Positions 27,491-37,766 of a stretch of 64,000 nucleotides of DNA are shown one piece after another. Made by a program: the position numbers and the translations under genes. The stretch comes from JTS-RE37 sp041744575 (GTDB lineage: Bacteria; Bacteroidota; Bacteroidia; Flavobacteriales; Flavobacteriaceae), in assembly GCA_041744575.1 (NCBI GenBank), contig JBGTKP010000033.1, forward strand, positions 124,001 through 188,000, written 5' to 3'. Every line of letters starts with the position of its first letter. The stretch's first letter is position 1. The notes beneath the pieces were generated by a model. That model was not told the origin of the DNA, ran no database searches, and saw nothing but the letters and a program-made list of their open reading frames with translations.

Positions 27491-28042
27491 TCAGACATTT
27501 ATCATTTTTTTCCTCAGGCTGTCCTTCGCTCGCGAAATGGTCGTCCTGCAATTGGCGTAACTTATGTCCATGATCGAACTGACTTCTTCATAGTCATATC
27601 CCTCTATTAAATGTAAGGTCAAAGAAATTCTGTAATTGTCCTTTAGCCCGTTCATGGCAACCAGTACTTTTTGAGCCTTTCGTTCTGTTTCCCCATGATC
27701 GGTAACAACTGCATCCTTATCTTCGACCTTGTACATTACATCCTCCAGGCGGGTTTCCTGATTCCTTTGCCGCTTCCTGTAGTGATATATACTGTTGTTG
27801 ACGACAATTCTTTTTAACCAGGCACCGAAAGCGACATCCCCTCTGTACATAGAAATTTTGGTAAAGGCGTTCAGGAATGATTCCTGCATGACATCTTCCG
27901 CTTCCGCGCTGTCTTTTACAATCCGAAGCGCCGTATTGAACATCGCCTTGTAATATCGGTTGTAAATTTCCAGTTGGGCCCGTTGACTTCCTTCCAAACA
28001 TCCCTTAATAAGGGCTTCAGTATTTTCTAAATATTGGCTCAA
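27491..28042 (-). CDS. ECF-family RNA polymerase sigma factor
   Basis: A 183-residue sigma-70 of the extracytoplasmic function type. Region 2 is clear (YNRYYKAMFNTALRIV, then AEDVMQESFLNAFTKI) and region 4 ends with the helix-turn-helix EEVSSIMDISYANCRTTISRAKDSLRKKM. Start codon is TTG; the first in-frame ATG is well inside region 2, so the TTG is needed. First gene of a four-gene operon with the anti-sigma-like protein and two beta-helical surface proteins. A TGTAAC element 43 nt upstream fits an ECF-type -35 box and suggests self-control. Confidence 0.93.
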   Translation of the reverse strand: MSQYLENTEALIKGCLEGSQRAQLEIYNRYYKAMFNTALRIVKDSAEAEDVMQESFLNAFTKISMYRGDVAFGAWLKRIVVNNSIYHYRKRQRNQETRLEDVMYKVEDKDAVVTDHGETERKAQKVLVAMNGLKDNYRISLTLHLIEGYDYEEVSSIMDISYANCRTTISRAKDSLRKKMINV

Positions 28043-28064
28043 AAAGTAATTTGTTTGTTGTAGA

Positions 28065-28090
28065 GATGACCGAAATTAGTGATTGTTACA
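28065..28090 (-). promoter_or_regulatory. Possible ECF-type promoter of the sigma operon
   Basis: On the reverse strand TGTAAC (28090-28085) is followed about 12 nt later by CGGTCATC (28072-28065). GTAAC-like -35 boxes are typical of ECF promoters. The -10 element is weak, so this is a suggestion. Confidence 0.3.
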
Positions 28091-28261
28091 GTTTTTTTAA
28101 TAATCTTATGTTTCTTGGCATAAGAATTGACCCGGAAGTTTGTACTTCTCAGGTGAGACAGGTCTGCAAACAATGAATAACAGGGCCTTACACTCGAGTA
28201 GACCAATGTGGTACCCGCGGAGATGCTGTCGGATTATGACAGAATGACTGAATATATATAT

Positions 28262-30712
28262 ATGGGAGAGACGAATTTTACAAATTTTGACAATATGTCG
28301 TTACAGGGAATTGATGATGAATCGGATCTTATTCCCCTGCTGACGGCCGAGGATGAGGAAGAAATGAACAATGAGGGGCTTCCCGAGACATTGCCTATTC
28401 TGCCTTTACGCAATACCGTATTGTTTCCAGGGGTGGTCATTCCCATTACAGCCGGAAGGGACAAATCCATCAACCTGATCAAGGACGCCAATAACGGGTC
28501 AAAGGTGATCGGGGTGGTGTCCCAGAAGGACGAGGTAGTGGAAAATCCCGGGATTAACGATATCAACACACTTGGTACCGTAGCCAGGATACTGCGGGTA
28601 CTTCAAATGCCGGACGGGAATACCACGGTGATCATTCAGGGTAAAAAGCGTTTTGAAATTGCAGAGGTGCTTACCGAAAAACCCTATATGAATGCAACCA
28701 TACGGGAGGCCAAGGAAGTACGACCGGAAACCCATAGTGAGGAATTCAGGGCGATCATTGAATCTATTAAAGAGCTTGCGTTGCGAATTATCAGAGATAA
28801 TCCCAACATCCCCAGTGAAGCAGCATTTGCCATCAAAAATATCCAAAGCAATTCATTCCTCATCAATTTTGTCTCTTCCAACCTTAACCTTTCGGTACAG
28901 GAAAAACAACAATTACTGGAGATCAGCGATTTACAGGAGAGGGCACTCGCCACATTAAAATATATGAACGTGGAGATGCAAAAACTGGAATTGAAAAATG
29001 ATATCCAGTCGAAAGTCAGAAATGACATGGACCAGCAACAACGCGAGTATTTTCTGCATCAGCAGATGAAGACCATTCAGGAAGAATTGGGTGGGGTTTC
29101 CTATGATGAGGAGCTACAGGAAATGCAATTGTTGGCCAAGAAGAAAAAATGGAATAAAAAAGTGAGCGAGCATTTCGATCGGGAACTGGCCAAGATGCAG
29201 CGAATGAATCCTCAGGTAGCGGAATATTCCATCCAGCGAAACTATCTGGATCTGCTCCTCGAACTCCCCTGGGATGTCTACAGCAAAGACAAATTTGACT
29301 TGAAAAGGGCACAGAAAATTCTGGACAGGGATCACTATGGCCTGGAAGATGTCAAACGACGGATCATTGAATATCTGGCTGTACTCAAGTTACGAAATGA
29401 TATGAAATCACCTATCCTGTGCCTTTACGGGCCTCCCGGGGTGGGGAAGACCTCCCTCGGCAAATCAGTGGCTGAAGCTTTGGGCAGGGAGTATGTTCGC
29501 ATGTCTTTGGGAGGGCTCAGGGATGAAGGGGAGATCCGTGGCCACCGCAAAACCTATATAGGTGCCATGCCTGGTCGTATCGTGCAGAATATCAAAAAAG
29601 CCAAAACCTCAAATCCGGTCTTTATCCTTGATGAGATGGATAAACTTTCCAACAGCCATCAGGGGGATCCTTCGTCTGCCATGCTTGAAGTTCTGGATCC
29701 TGAACAGAACAGTGATTTTCATGACAATTTCCTTGAAATGGGTTATGATTTATCCAAAGTGATGTTTATTGCCACGGCCAATAATCTTTCCAATATTCAG
29801 CCGGCACTTCTTGATCGCATGGAAGTGATCAATGTCACGGGATATACCATCGAGGAAAAAGTAGAAATTGCGAAGCGTCACCTGTTGCCCAAGCAACTTT
29901 CCGAACATGGCTTATCATCCAGGGACCTCAAAATTGGCAAAAAACAACTGGAAAGAATTGTGGAAGGTTACACCCGTGAGTCCGGGGTTCGGGGACTTGA
30001 AAAGCAAGTGGCCAAAATGGTAAGGTATGCCGCCAAATCCATAGCCATAGAAGAAGCGTACGATTTGCGGGTATCCAATGAAGATATTATCAAAGTCCTC
30101 GGTCCTCCAAGAATGGATCGGGACAAATATGAGAATAACGAGGTGGCAGGGGTAGTTACCGGGCTTGCGTGGACAAGTGTTGGAGGCGATATCCTCTTTA
30201 TAGAATCCATATTATCCAAGGGGAAGGGGAATCTCAATATCACAGGGAACCTCGGGAAAGTGATGAAGGAATCGGCTACCATTGCCATGGAGTATCTGAA
30301 ATCCAATGCGGAACGTTTCGGATTGGATCCTGCAATTTTTGATCAGTACAACGTACATATTCATGTCCCCGAAGGCGCTACGCCAAAAGATGGCCCCAGT
30401 GCCGGGATCACAATGCTTACCTCTCTGGCATCCCTCTTTACACAGAAAAAAGTGAAAAAGAGTATTGCCATGACGGGCGAGATTACCCTTAGGGGAAAGG
30501 TACTTCCGGTGGGAGGTATCAAGGAGAAAATCCTTGCGGCCAAAAGGGCGAGGATCCGCGAGATCATTCTTTCCGAAGACAACAGAAGGGATATTGCAGA
30601 AATTAAAGAATCCTATCTGAAAGGGCTGGAATTCCATTATGTGACTGAAATGAGTGAAGTCATAGCCATTGCCCTGACCGATCAGGCGGTAAAGAATGCC
30701 AAGAAACTCTGA
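28262..30712 (+). CDS. lon: ATP-dependent protease Lon
   Basis: Degrades damaged and regulatory proteins in the cytoplasm. The start at 28262 ([10 protein letters not shown]) gives 816 residues, the usual flavobacterial size; an in-frame ATG at 28223 and a GTG at 28208 are possible but less likely. The N-terminal substrate domain begins with [14 protein letters not shown], the Walker A motif GPPGVGKT ends at K396, and the Ser-Lys dyad is S713 (KDGPSAG) and K754 ([13 protein letters not shown]). It is divergent from the ECF sigma operon. No heat-shock operator could be seen upstream. Confidence 0.96.
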   Translation: MGETNFTNFDNMSLQGIDDESDLIPLLTAEDEEEMNNEGLPETLPILPLRNTVLFPGVVIPITAGRDKSINLIKDANNGSKVIGVVSQKDEVVENPGINDINTLGTVARILRVLQMPDGNTTVIIQGKKRFEIAEVLTEKPYMNATIREAKEVRPETHSEEFRAIIESIKELALRIIRDNPNIPSEAAFAIKNIQSNSFLINFVSSNLNLSVQEKQQLLEISDLQERALATLKYMNVEMQKLELKNDIQSKVRNDMDQQQREYFLHQQMKTIQEELGGVSYDEELQEMQLLAKKKKWNKKVSEHFDRELAKMQRMNPQVAEYSIQRNYLDLLLELPWDVYSKDKFDLKRAQKILDRDHYGLEDVKRRIIEYLAVLKLRNDMKSPILCLYGPPGVGKTSLGKSVAEALGREYVRMSLGGLRDEGEIRGHRKTYIGAMPGRIVQNIKKAKTSNPVFILDEMDKLSNSHQGDPSSAMLEVLDPEQNSDFHDNFLEMGYDLSKVMFIATANNLSNIQPALLDRMEVINVTGYTIEEKVEIAKRHLLPKQLSEHGLSSRDLKIGKKQLERIVEGYTRESGVRGLEKQVAKMVRYAAKSIAIEEAYDLRVSNEDIIKVLGPPRMDRDKYENNEVAGVVTGLAWTSVGGDILFIESILSKGKGNLNITGNLGKVMKESATIAMEYLKSNAERFGLDPAIFDQYNVHIHVPEGATPKDGPSAGITMLTSLASLFTQKKVKKSIAMTGEITLRGKVLPVGGIKEKILAAKRARIREIILSEDNRRDIAEIKESYLKGLEFHYVTEMSEVIAIALTDQAVKNAKKL

Positions 30713-30853
30713 TTTCTTTATTTAAATACCATCTGAATTTTCCTGCTGGGTTATTCCAAATCGACGTATTAGCGAGTTGCCATCATTGGGAACTACCCTG
30801 TAAATTCGATCTCCGATGAAGCGCTTTCCATCTTTTCTCTCTATTTTTAGAAA

Positions 30854-31549
30854 ATGGGAAAAATAACCATAGCCATTGACGGTTACTCCTCTACCGGCAA
30901 GAGTACCCTTGCAAAACAACTTGCCAAAGCCCTTGGATATATCTATATTGATACCGGTGCCATGTACAGGGCGGTCACCCTTTTTGCACTCCGTAATCAT
31001 TTTATAGGAAAGGAAAGGGAGAATATCAGCGCTTTAATCCATCTGCTTCCCAAAATCGACCTTCAATTCAGGTATAATGACGAGCTTGGATATTCCGAAA
31101 TGTACCTCAATGGGGAGAATGTGGAAAAAGAAATCAGGACTTTGGAGGTTTCGCGCTATGTAAGTAAGGTGGCTGCGGTTGAACAGGTACGTTACAAATT
31201 GGTGGAAATGCAAAAAAACATGGGTCAGGGACAAGGAATTGTGATGGATGGAAGGGATATTGGGACCGTTGTGTTTCCTGAGGCAGAACTGAAAATATTT
31301 ATGACTGCTTCGGCCGATATACGGGCGCTTAGGCGATATAAGGAATTGCACGACAAAGGTGAAATAGTAGATTTCAATGAAGTGAAGGCAAACGTGGAAG
31401 AGCGGGACTACATTGATTCCAACAGGGAATTTTCCCCCCTGAGGAGGGCTCCGGACGCTATTGAATTTGATAATGGTGATATGAGTCACACCGAACAGTT
31501 CGAAAGGATCTATAATTTCGCCCTACGGGTGATAGATGGAAAGAATTGA
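30854..31549 (+). CDS. cmk: Cytidylate kinase
   Basis: Phosphorylates CMP and dCMP with ATP in pyrimidine nucleotide recycling. At 231 residues it is of normal length, with the P-loop GYSSTGKST, the YIDTGAMYRAVT motif, the CMP-binding DGRDIGTVVFP and the SADIRALRRYKE lid segment. It is followed 2 nt after its stop by a bidirectional-looking terminator. It lies 141 nt after lon and close to rpsA, a common bacterial arrangement. Confidence 0.96.
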   Translation: MGKITIAIDGYSSTGKSTLAKQLAKALGYIYIDTGAMYRAVTLFALRNHFIGKERENISALIHLLPKIDLQFRYNDELGYSEMYLNGENVEKEIRTLEVSRYVSKVAAVEQVRYKLVEMQKNMGQGQGIVMDGRDIGTVVFPEAELKIFMTASADIRALRRYKELHDKGEIVDFNEVKANVEERDYIDSNREFSPLRRAPDAIEFDNGDMSHTEQFERIYNFALRVIDGKN

Positions 31550-31551
31550 TA

Positions 31552-31577
31552 CCTGTCCGGGAGAATTCCCGGACAGG
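31552..31577. terminator. Bidirectional terminator between cmk and the LysM gene
   Basis: A perfect 11-bp stem (CCTGTCCGGGA with TCCCGGACAGG, 4-nt loop) followed by an A/T-rich tract. It lies between the convergent cmk and LysM genes and can serve both. Confidence 0.85.
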
Positions 31578-31585
31578 AAATAATT

Positions 31586-31966
31586 TTATGGATTAGGAAT
31601 GACAAGGACCTGGTCCGGATGAATAACGTCAGGATTTTTCAGGATCCCGCTGTTGGCAGAAAAGATCTGTTTGTATTTCATCGGATCACCATAATACTTT
31701 TTTGCAATTTTACTGAGAGATTCTCCACTCTTCACCGTGTGTCGATGATATACGGAACTATCTGCTACGGTGATGTTGGCTTTCAGATCACTCGGATCCT
31801 GACCCCCGATCTCCTTGATTTTATCCCATAAGAGGTTTTTCTCATATTGGGTTTTGGCCTGTCCTTTTATTTTAAGGACACCATTTTCTTCGGTGACATC
31901 GCCATTCTGGACACCCAGTTTTTTTCCGAGGTCAAGGACAGGCTGATACTTAGATTTTACACTCAT
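31586..31966 (-). CDS. BON and LysM domain protein
   Basis: The start MSVKSKYQPV (31966) gives 126 residues; an upstream in-frame start adds a stretch that does not fit the family. An N-terminal BON-like region (GVQNGDVTEENGVLKIKG) precedes a LysM domain (HTVKSGESLSKIAKKYYGDPMKYKQIF) that binds peptidoglycan or related glycans. It resembles E. coli YgaU (potassium-binding protein Kbp), which has the same BON-LysM layout. No signal peptide is visible, as in YgaU. Confidence 0.85.
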   Translation of the reverse strand: MSVKSKYQPVLDLGKKLGVQNGDVTEENGVLKIKGQAKTQYEKNLLWDKIKEIGGQDPSDLKANITVADSSVYHRHTVKSGESLSKIAKKYYGDPMKYKQIFSANSGILKNPDVIHPDQVLVIPNP

Positions 31967-32076
31967 ATTTTCTAATTTACAATGATTACAAAGCACCGGA
32001 AAGATACAAAATCCCCTGCGAATTAAAATCAAAAACCCGGATTTTGAATAAAATGCGGAGCGTCTCCATCCATGGG

Positions 32077-32107
32077 TTGGTAAAACGATTATTTAATTGT
32101 ATTTTTG
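32077..32107 (+). promoter_or_regulatory. rpsA promoter
   Basis: TTG at 32077-32079, a 20-nt spacer, and TATTTTTG at 32100-32107 match the Bacteroidota housekeeping consensus in full. Transcription would start near 32113, leaving a leader of about 110 nt before the rpsA ATG. Confidence 0.75.
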
Positions 32108-32224
32108 CAAACCTTTTTTAACGAATAATCAAGAGGAAAAGGGAATAGAAATCGGATAAGAACAACTTCCGCAGGACGCGTTTAACTCTTGGATACCCTG
32201 TGGAATACAAAAAACCATCAGCAT

Positions 32225-34060
32225 ATGGCTGAAGAAAAAGCAATTACCGAGGTGGAAGAAACCGCCGAAGTACAAAAAGAGTCAAAAGTAGCTGCCAAAA
32301 AAGATGACCCCAGGGAATTCCTGGAAAATTTCGATTGGGACAAGTATGAAGAGGGCATTGAGCGTGTGGATGAGTCCAAATTGGAGGAGTTTGAAAAACT
32401 GGTAACGGAAAACTTTGTGGACACTGCGGATGCCGAAGTCGTCGAAGGAACTATTACGCATTTGACGGATCGCGAAGCGATTATCGATATTAACGCCAAA
32501 TCAGAAGGTGTGATTTCGCTGAATGAGTTTCGGTACAACCAGAACCTGAAGGTAGGTGACAAAGTAGAGGTACTCATTGATATCCGTGAGGATAAAAGTG
32601 GCCAGCTGGTTCTGTCACATCGCAAGGCCAGAACCATTATGGCATGGGATAGGGTGAATGCGGCTCATGACAAGGAAGAAGTAGTGACCGGGTTCGTAAA
32701 ATGCAGAACGAAAGGCGGGATGATCGTCGATGTCTTCGGCATTGAAGCTTTCCTTCCCGGGTCACAGATTGATGTGAAACCCATCAGGGATTACGATCAG
32801 TATGTCGGAAAGAACATGGAATTCAAGGTGGTTAAGATCAATCACGAGTTTAAGAATGTGGTCGTTTCACATAAAGCGCTGATAGAAGCGGATATCGAAG
32901 AACAGAAGAAAGAGATCATCAGCCAGCTCGAAAAAGGACAGGTCCTTGAAGGAGTGGTTAAGAATATTACTTCTTACGGGGTATTTATTGATCTTGGAGG
33001 CGTTGACGGCCTGGTGCACATCACCGATTTATCATGGAGCAGGATCAACCATCCTAATGAAGTGGTCGAACTGGATCAGAAACTCAATGTGGTGATTCTT
33101 GATTTTGATGATAATAAGTCAAGAATTCAACTGGGACTGAAGCAATTGGAAAAACATCCGTGGGATGCCCTGGGAGATGAAATTAAAATTGGCGACAAGG
33201 TGAAAGGAAAGGTCGTAGTCATTGCCGACTATGGAGCTTTCCTGGAAGTGGCCGAAGGTGTGGAAGGATTGATCCACGTTTCGGAAATGTCCTGGTCTAC
33301 CCACCTGCGATCAGCGCAGGACTTTGTAAAGGTCGGGGATGAGCTGGAAGCAGTCGTTCTTACCCTTGACAGGGAGGACCGGAAAATGTCCCTTGGCATG
33401 AAGCAACTTGCTCCTGACCCATGGACAGATATTACACAGAAGTATCCTGTAGGATCCAAACAGAAGGGAATTGTACGGAACTTTACCAATTTCGGAGTAT
33501 TTCTGGAACTGGAGGAAGGGATCGACGGCCTGATTTATATTTCTGACCTTTCATGGACCAGAAAGATCAAACATCCGTCCGAATTTGTGGCGGTGGGCGA
33601 TACCCTCGAAGTGGAAGTGCTTGAACTGGATGTAGAAGGCCGGAAATTGAGCCTGGGTCACAAACAGACAACGGCAAATCCCTGGGACAAGTATGAAAAG
33701 GAATTTGCACTGGGATCTGTCCATAAAGCCTCCATTACAGAGGTGGTTGATAAAGGAGCTGTGATCGAATTTAATGAGGATATCACTGCCTTTGTTCCAC
33801 AGCGACACATGGAGAAGGAAGATGGAAAAAAGCTCCACAAGGGAGAAGAAGCCGAATTTAAGATCATTGAATTCAATAAGGAATTCAAACGGGTTGTGGC
33901 GAGTCATACGGCCATTTTCAGGGAAGAAGAGCAGCGTAATGTCCGGGCGGCCTCTAAAAAGGCAGCAGAATCTGCGGAAGAATCGAAGCCTACCCTGGGA
34001 GATGCCAATGAACAGTTGCAGGCCCTAAAGGATAAAATGGAAGCCAACAAGAAAAAGTAA
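32225..34060 (+). CDS. rpsA: 30S ribosomal protein S1
   Basis: Binds mRNA on the small ribosomal subunit and helps initiation, important in Bacteroidota because they rarely use Shine-Dalgarno pairing. The start at 32225 (MAEEKAITEV) gives 611 residues and fits the family; an earlier in-frame start (32189) adds 12 residues. Six S1 domains can be recognised, with repeats such as GVFIDLGGVDGLVHITDLSW, GAFLEVAEGVEGLIHVSEMSW and GVFLELEEGIDGLIYISDLSW. The C-terminus is charged and low-complexity. A strong promoter precedes it and a strong terminator follows. Confidence 0.97.
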   Translation: MAEEKAITEVEETAEVQKESKVAAKKDDPREFLENFDWDKYEEGIERVDESKLEEFEKLVTENFVDTADAEVVEGTITHLTDREAIIDINAKSEGVISLNEFRYNQNLKVGDKVEVLIDIREDKSGQLVLSHRKARTIMAWDRVNAAHDKEEVVTGFVKCRTKGGMIVDVFGIEAFLPGSQIDVKPIRDYDQYVGKNMEFKVVKINHEFKNVVVSHKALIEADIEEQKKEIISQLEKGQVLEGVVKNITSYGVFIDLGGVDGLVHITDLSWSRINHPNEVVELDQKLNVVILDFDDNKSRIQLGLKQLEKHPWDALGDEIKIGDKVKGKVVVIADYGAFLEVAEGVEGLIHVSEMSWSTHLRSAQDFVKVGDELEAVVLTLDREDRKMSLGMKQLAPDPWTDITQKYPVGSKQKGIVRNFTNFGVFLELEEGIDGLIYISDLSWTRKIKHPSEFVAVGDTLEVEVLELDVEGRKLSLGHKQTTANPWDKYEKEFALGSVHKASITEVVDKGAVIEFNEDITAFVPQRHMEKEDGKKLHKGEEAEFKIIEFNKEFKRVVASHTAIFREEEQRNVRAASKKAAESAEESKPTLGDANEQLQALKDKMEANKKK

Positions 34061-34080
34061 GTTTCCGTTCTGATATTTAT

Positions 34081-34111
34081 AAAAACCCCCGGTCCTGGAC
34101 CGGGGGTTTTT
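34081..34111 (+). terminator. rpsA terminator
   Basis: A near-perfect hairpin (CCCCCGGTCC, loop, GGACCGGGGG) flanked by A5 and T5 runs, 20 nt after the rpsA stop. The A-run on the left would let it also act on the convergent receptor transcript. Confidence 0.93.
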
Positions 34112-34222
34112 AATTGGGATCCTTTAAGAAGGGATATCAATGCATGTTTGGACAATCAGCGGATCGCGGTTGTCCCCCGGATCAGCATATAAGCTTTGCC
34201 TAGGCTCAGGAGGCTTCGGGTT

Positions 34223-36694
34223 TTAATACTCCTGATCATCATCACCGTCCTGTCGCTGTTGCCTGCTTTTTTCTTTATTTTGATTGAGCCTGTAGATGAA
34301 CGTCATCGTAAACTGACGTTCCCTCCATTGAAATTCGTTGTCCGATGTAAAAAATGGTGTTCGTGTAAAAGTTTGCCTTTTCCTGGAGTTCAAAAGGTCG
34401 TTGACATTCAAAGAAATAGTCCCCTTATCACCCAAAACGTCCTTGGCAAAAGCCAGATCCAGAGAAAATATACCTTTGCTCCTGGATTGAGCGTTTTGTC
34501 TCGGACCACTGAAAAAACCATTTGTTTGCCAGTCTACTTTTCCGGGAAGCGTTATCTTGGAACTGAATCGGGTGAACCAGCTGTTATTCTTTGTACCGTA
34601 TTCAACACCGCCGAATTGACCCTCCGAGGCGAACTGAAAAAAGTTAAAGCTGCTGTTGATCCGCCACCATTTGGTTGGATTGTACAATATCCCTGCCTCG
34701 GCACCAATCCGTTCATTGGTGGAAAGGTTGATCGGGATAGAACGTATGATCCGGATGCCGTCCGAAGTGACCTCCCCTGTTTCTTCCTGTACCACTTCGA
34801 AGGAATTTGATTCACGCTGGTAATATACAGAAGAGGTGAGGGTGAGCTTCGGCCATCGTTTTAAGTATCCCAGATCGAATGCATTCGCAAAGGAAGGGTC
34901 CAGATCCGGGTTTCCCTGAAAGACATTCGTCCGACTTGATCTTGATGGAAAGGGATTTATAAAAAACCCCCTTGGCCTGTTGATACGCCTGTTGTATCCA
35001 AGGCTGATATTTTCTGCCTCGTCCATTTCGAAAATAAGATTGATCGTTGGAAACAACCCCAGGTAATTCTTATTAAAATTTAAGTCTACTTCAGCTCCCA
35101 GTAATTCCTGCAATGCAGCAAGGTCAAAATCTGAAGCAACCGCACCTTTCAATTGGGTGTTTTCCAGTCTCAGGCCGAGCAGGTAGGAAAATTTTCCAAA
35201 TTTATCCCCATACTGGGAATACAAAGCGCTGACATTCTCATCATAGGTAAATTCATTGGTAAGTTCTTCGTTGATTACAAACTCACCTGTGTTCTGATTG
35301 AGCGTATCAAGTCGATAGTCATTCACTTCCTGTTCAAAATTTCCACGGAACCCTGCCTCAAACTGGGTGTCACCCAGGGGGAGTACATAATCAGCCTGGA
35401 TCAGGAATTCATTCTGTATTTCTGCCTGAATGACATCCTCCCTGGCCAGCAATGCATTATTAGGAAATATGTTCTCTTCCCGGATGGTGGTTAAGGCATC
35501 TTCATGATCATAGGAATATTGGAAGTCGGCCGTAAGTTTATGGCCGTCGTCGTCTATATTATTCGTGTAATTCAGCGAAAACTGGTAAGACTGATCATCT
35601 TCATTCTGAGCTTCATTCCTAAAGGTCCGGCTGTTGAGTGTGGGTCCAACAAAGCGTTGACTGATGTTTTCTGTATTGTCCAGTTCGTCCGAAATGCGTG
35701 TAAACCCACTTCCGGTAATTGATGATCGTTCCGTGAGAAAATACTCCAGTCCCAGATTGAGATTATACCCCTGATCCCTTCTCAGGATATCCCTATCTTC
35801 AATGATCCTGCTGAAATCGCCACCTGTATATCGGTTATCAAAGAACGCATTTCCGGGAGGTTCCCGGTAGGAATAGCCCAAAGTGGTGAACACGTTGTAA
35901 TTGTCCGTCCTCAAATTTAAATTCGCATTGATCTGGCTGGCAATGGGGTAGCCGACACTTGTGGTGACCGATCCATTGAGTCCCAACGTCTTTTCCTTTT
36001 TGAGGATGATATTCAGAATTCCGGCCGTACCTTCCGCGTCGTAGCGGGCAGAAGGACTTGTTATCACTTCCACCCGTTCAATAGCATCGGCCGGGAGTTG
36101 TCTCAGGGCGTCGGTAGAGCCGAAACCGGCAAGGGCCGAAGGTTTGCCGTTGATAAGGATGCGGACGTTTTCATTACCTCGGAGGCTGATAGCCCCTTCC
36201 ACATCTACGGTAACGGAAGGAATATTATTTAAAGCGTCACTGATATTTCCGCCACTGGTAGTGATGTCCTTCCCGATATTGTAAATCTTTTTGTCGAGGC
36301 GGACTTCCACGGTTGTTTTTTCTCCTACCACTTCAACGCCTTCCAGTTGTGCGACATCCAGCTGCAGGGTGATGGTTCCGAGGTCCCTTGATTCAGTCAG
36401 ATTCTGATCTTTCAGCGTATAGCTGATATATGAGATATATTCTACACTGACATTGTACCTGCCGGCCTGGGTCTCAACGCTAAATTTTCCCGAAGCATCA
36501 GTGATACCGCCTGTAACCTTGTCCGGGTTGTCAACACTCTGTAATACCAGGGTCGCATATTCCAGCGGCAGGTCATTGTCCTGATCCAGCACGGTGCCCG
36601 TGACGGTTATGTTTGCATTGGCCTCCCTGGTTGAATTTTGGGCGCTTAGAGGAAGAAATAAGCACATTAGTATAAAGGAAATTATAAGCTTCAT
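34223..36694 (-). CDS. TonB-dependent receptor family protein with fused barrel
   Basis: An 823-residue outer-membrane protein. The signal peptide (MKLIISFILMCLFLPLSAQ) is followed by a carboxypeptidase regulatory-like domain (about 25-115, GTVLDQDNDLPLEYATLVL), a plug domain (about 125-225, with ALNNIPSVTVDVEGAISLRG) and an OMP_b-brl_3 type 22-strand barrel. This subgroup is smaller than SusC and usually takes up peptides, metals or unknown substrates. No SusD-like gene is nearby, so the substrate cannot be predicted. It converges on rpsA and has about 160 nt of control region before the divergent AraR/NrtR-like gene. Confidence 0.9.
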   Translation of the reverse strand: MKLIISFILMCLFLPLSAQNSTREANANITVTGTVLDQDNDLPLEYATLVLQSVDNPDKVTGGITDASGKFSVETQAGRYNVSVEYISYISYTLKDQNLTESRDLGTITLQLDVAQLEGVEVVGEKTTVEVRLDKKIYNIGKDITTSGGNISDALNNIPSVTVDVEGAISLRGNENVRILINGKPSALAGFGSTDALRQLPADAIERVEVITSPSARYDAEGTAGILNIILKKEKTLGLNGSVTTSVGYPIASQINANLNLRTDNYNVFTTLGYSYREPPGNAFFDNRYTGGDFSRIIEDRDILRRDQGYNLNLGLEYFLTERSSITGSGFTRISDELDNTENISQRFVGPTLNSRTFRNEAQNEDDQSYQFSLNYTNNIDDDGHKLTADFQYSYDHEDALTTIREENIFPNNALLAREDVIQAEIQNEFLIQADYVLPLGDTQFEAGFRGNFEQEVNDYRLDTLNQNTGEFVINEELTNEFTYDENVSALYSQYGDKFGKFSYLLGLRLENTQLKGAVASDFDLAALQELLGAEVDLNFNKNYLGLFPTINLIFEMDEAENISLGYNRRINRPRGFFINPFPSRSSRTNVFQGNPDLDPSFANAFDLGYLKRWPKLTLTSSVYYQRESNSFEVVQEETGEVTSDGIRIIRSIPINLSTNERIGAEAGILYNPTKWWRINSSFNFFQFASEGQFGGVEYGTKNNSWFTRFSSKITLPGKVDWQTNGFFSGPRQNAQSRSKGIFSLDLAFAKDVLGDKGTISLNVNDLLNSRKRQTFTRTPFFTSDNEFQWRERQFTMTFIYRLNQNKEKSRQQRQDGDDDQEY

Positions 36695-36893
36695 GGGTAT
36701 TGTGTATTTTTAGGTGGACGTGGTAGGGTGACCTCTTACCAGATGCCTTTGATAGGAAACAGAAGGAAGGGTTTAATCCCTTTTGGTTAATTCTTTGTTA
36801 AGACTTCCAGCCAAGGTTGGTCTGTGGGCTTTCATTGGGCCCGGAAAGGACGTGCTGTAGTTGTCTGCAAAATTATTGTCTCAATTTGTGACA

Positions 36894-37685
36894 ATGACAC
36901 AAAATAATAGCTATCTTGACCCTTTCAAAAGTTCCATGAGAGTGGCTTCCATGAATAAAAAAATCCTTCCATCCCTGACTGATCACCTGCCACATGTGGC
37001 CTATGATGCTGTGATTTTTGGATTTAGCGGATCGCAGCTAAAGATCCTTTTATTGGAATATCACAATACCGGACTCTTTGCCCTGCCGGGAGGATTTGTA
37101 TCCCGGGGGGAAGATTTGGATCTTTCCGTAAGTAGGGGAGTTCAGGCCCGGACAGGTCTTGACAAGCTATTCCTGGAGCAATTTTATACTTTTGGAGATG
37201 TCGGAAGGGCATCGCCCGGGCATATGAAAAGAATTCTCGAGGCCAATGGCTATGTCGTAGAGCAGGGACACTGGCTTCTTGACCGTTTTATTTCGATTGC
37301 CTACTATGCACTTATCAATTATGACGATGTAAAGCCTGAGCCGGACAGCCTGTCAGATTCTATTAACTGGTATGCCGTGGGAGAACTGCCGCAACTTATG
37401 ATGGACCATACAAAGATCGTAGACGTAGCGCTCCGCAGCCTGAGGCTCCATCTTGACACTCATCTAGCCGGCAGGAATCTCCTGCCCCGTAAATTTACCA
37501 TGAGACAATTGCAGCAGGTATATGAGGTCATCTTAGGAGAAAAATTAAGAAGGACCACCTTCCAGCGAAAGATACTTGGATTAGACATTCTGGAGCGTCA
37601 TGAAAAGCAATTCACAGGTAAGCCCCATAAAGCACCTTATCTCTATAGTTTTAAATCGCACGCAACAGATTACTTATCCATATGA
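36894..37685 (+). CDS. Nudix-related transcriptional regulator (NrtR/AraR type)
   Basis: A 263-residue protein with an N-terminal Nudix-fold domain (about 25-160) and a C-terminal winged helix (about 175-250, with FTMRQLQQVYEVILGEKLRRTTFQRKI). The Nudix box is degenerate: after GGFVSRGE the REUxEE core reads RGVQAR, so the catalytic glutamates are lost. This is the state expected for the NrtR/AraR regulators, which bind a sugar or ADP-ribose ligand and repress sugar or NAD genes. The start is uncertain; ATG 36894 was preferred, and ATG 36960 is also plausible. It lies 81 nt upstream of the carboxylesterase, a likely target. Confidence 0.85.
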   Translation: MTQNNSYLDPFKSSMRVASMNKKILPSLTDHLPHVAYDAVIFGFSGSQLKILLLEYHNTGLFALPGGFVSRGEDLDLSVSRGVQARTGLDKLFLEQFYTFGDVGRASPGHMKRILEANGYVVEQGHWLLDRFISIAYYALINYDDVKPEPDSLSDSINWYAVGELPQLMMDHTKIVDVALRSLRLHLDTHLAGRNLLPRKFTMRQLQQVYEVILGEKLRRTTFQRKILGLDILERHEKQFTGKPHKAPYLYSFKSHATDYLSI

Positions 37686-37766
37686 CTAGATAATTTCTAA
37701 GATTTTGCATGATAAATAACTATAAAATAAATAAATACATTAACTCAATTAAAGTTTAAATATAAT

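Noticed and set aside
28262..28330. Longer Lon start at 28208 or 28223
   Set aside because: They would add 13 to 18 residues absent from the usual flavobacterial length of 816.
36861..36893. Upstream TTG extension of the Nudix regulator
   Set aside because: The extra residues do not add a domain and the ATG at 36894 gives a normal N-terminal arm.
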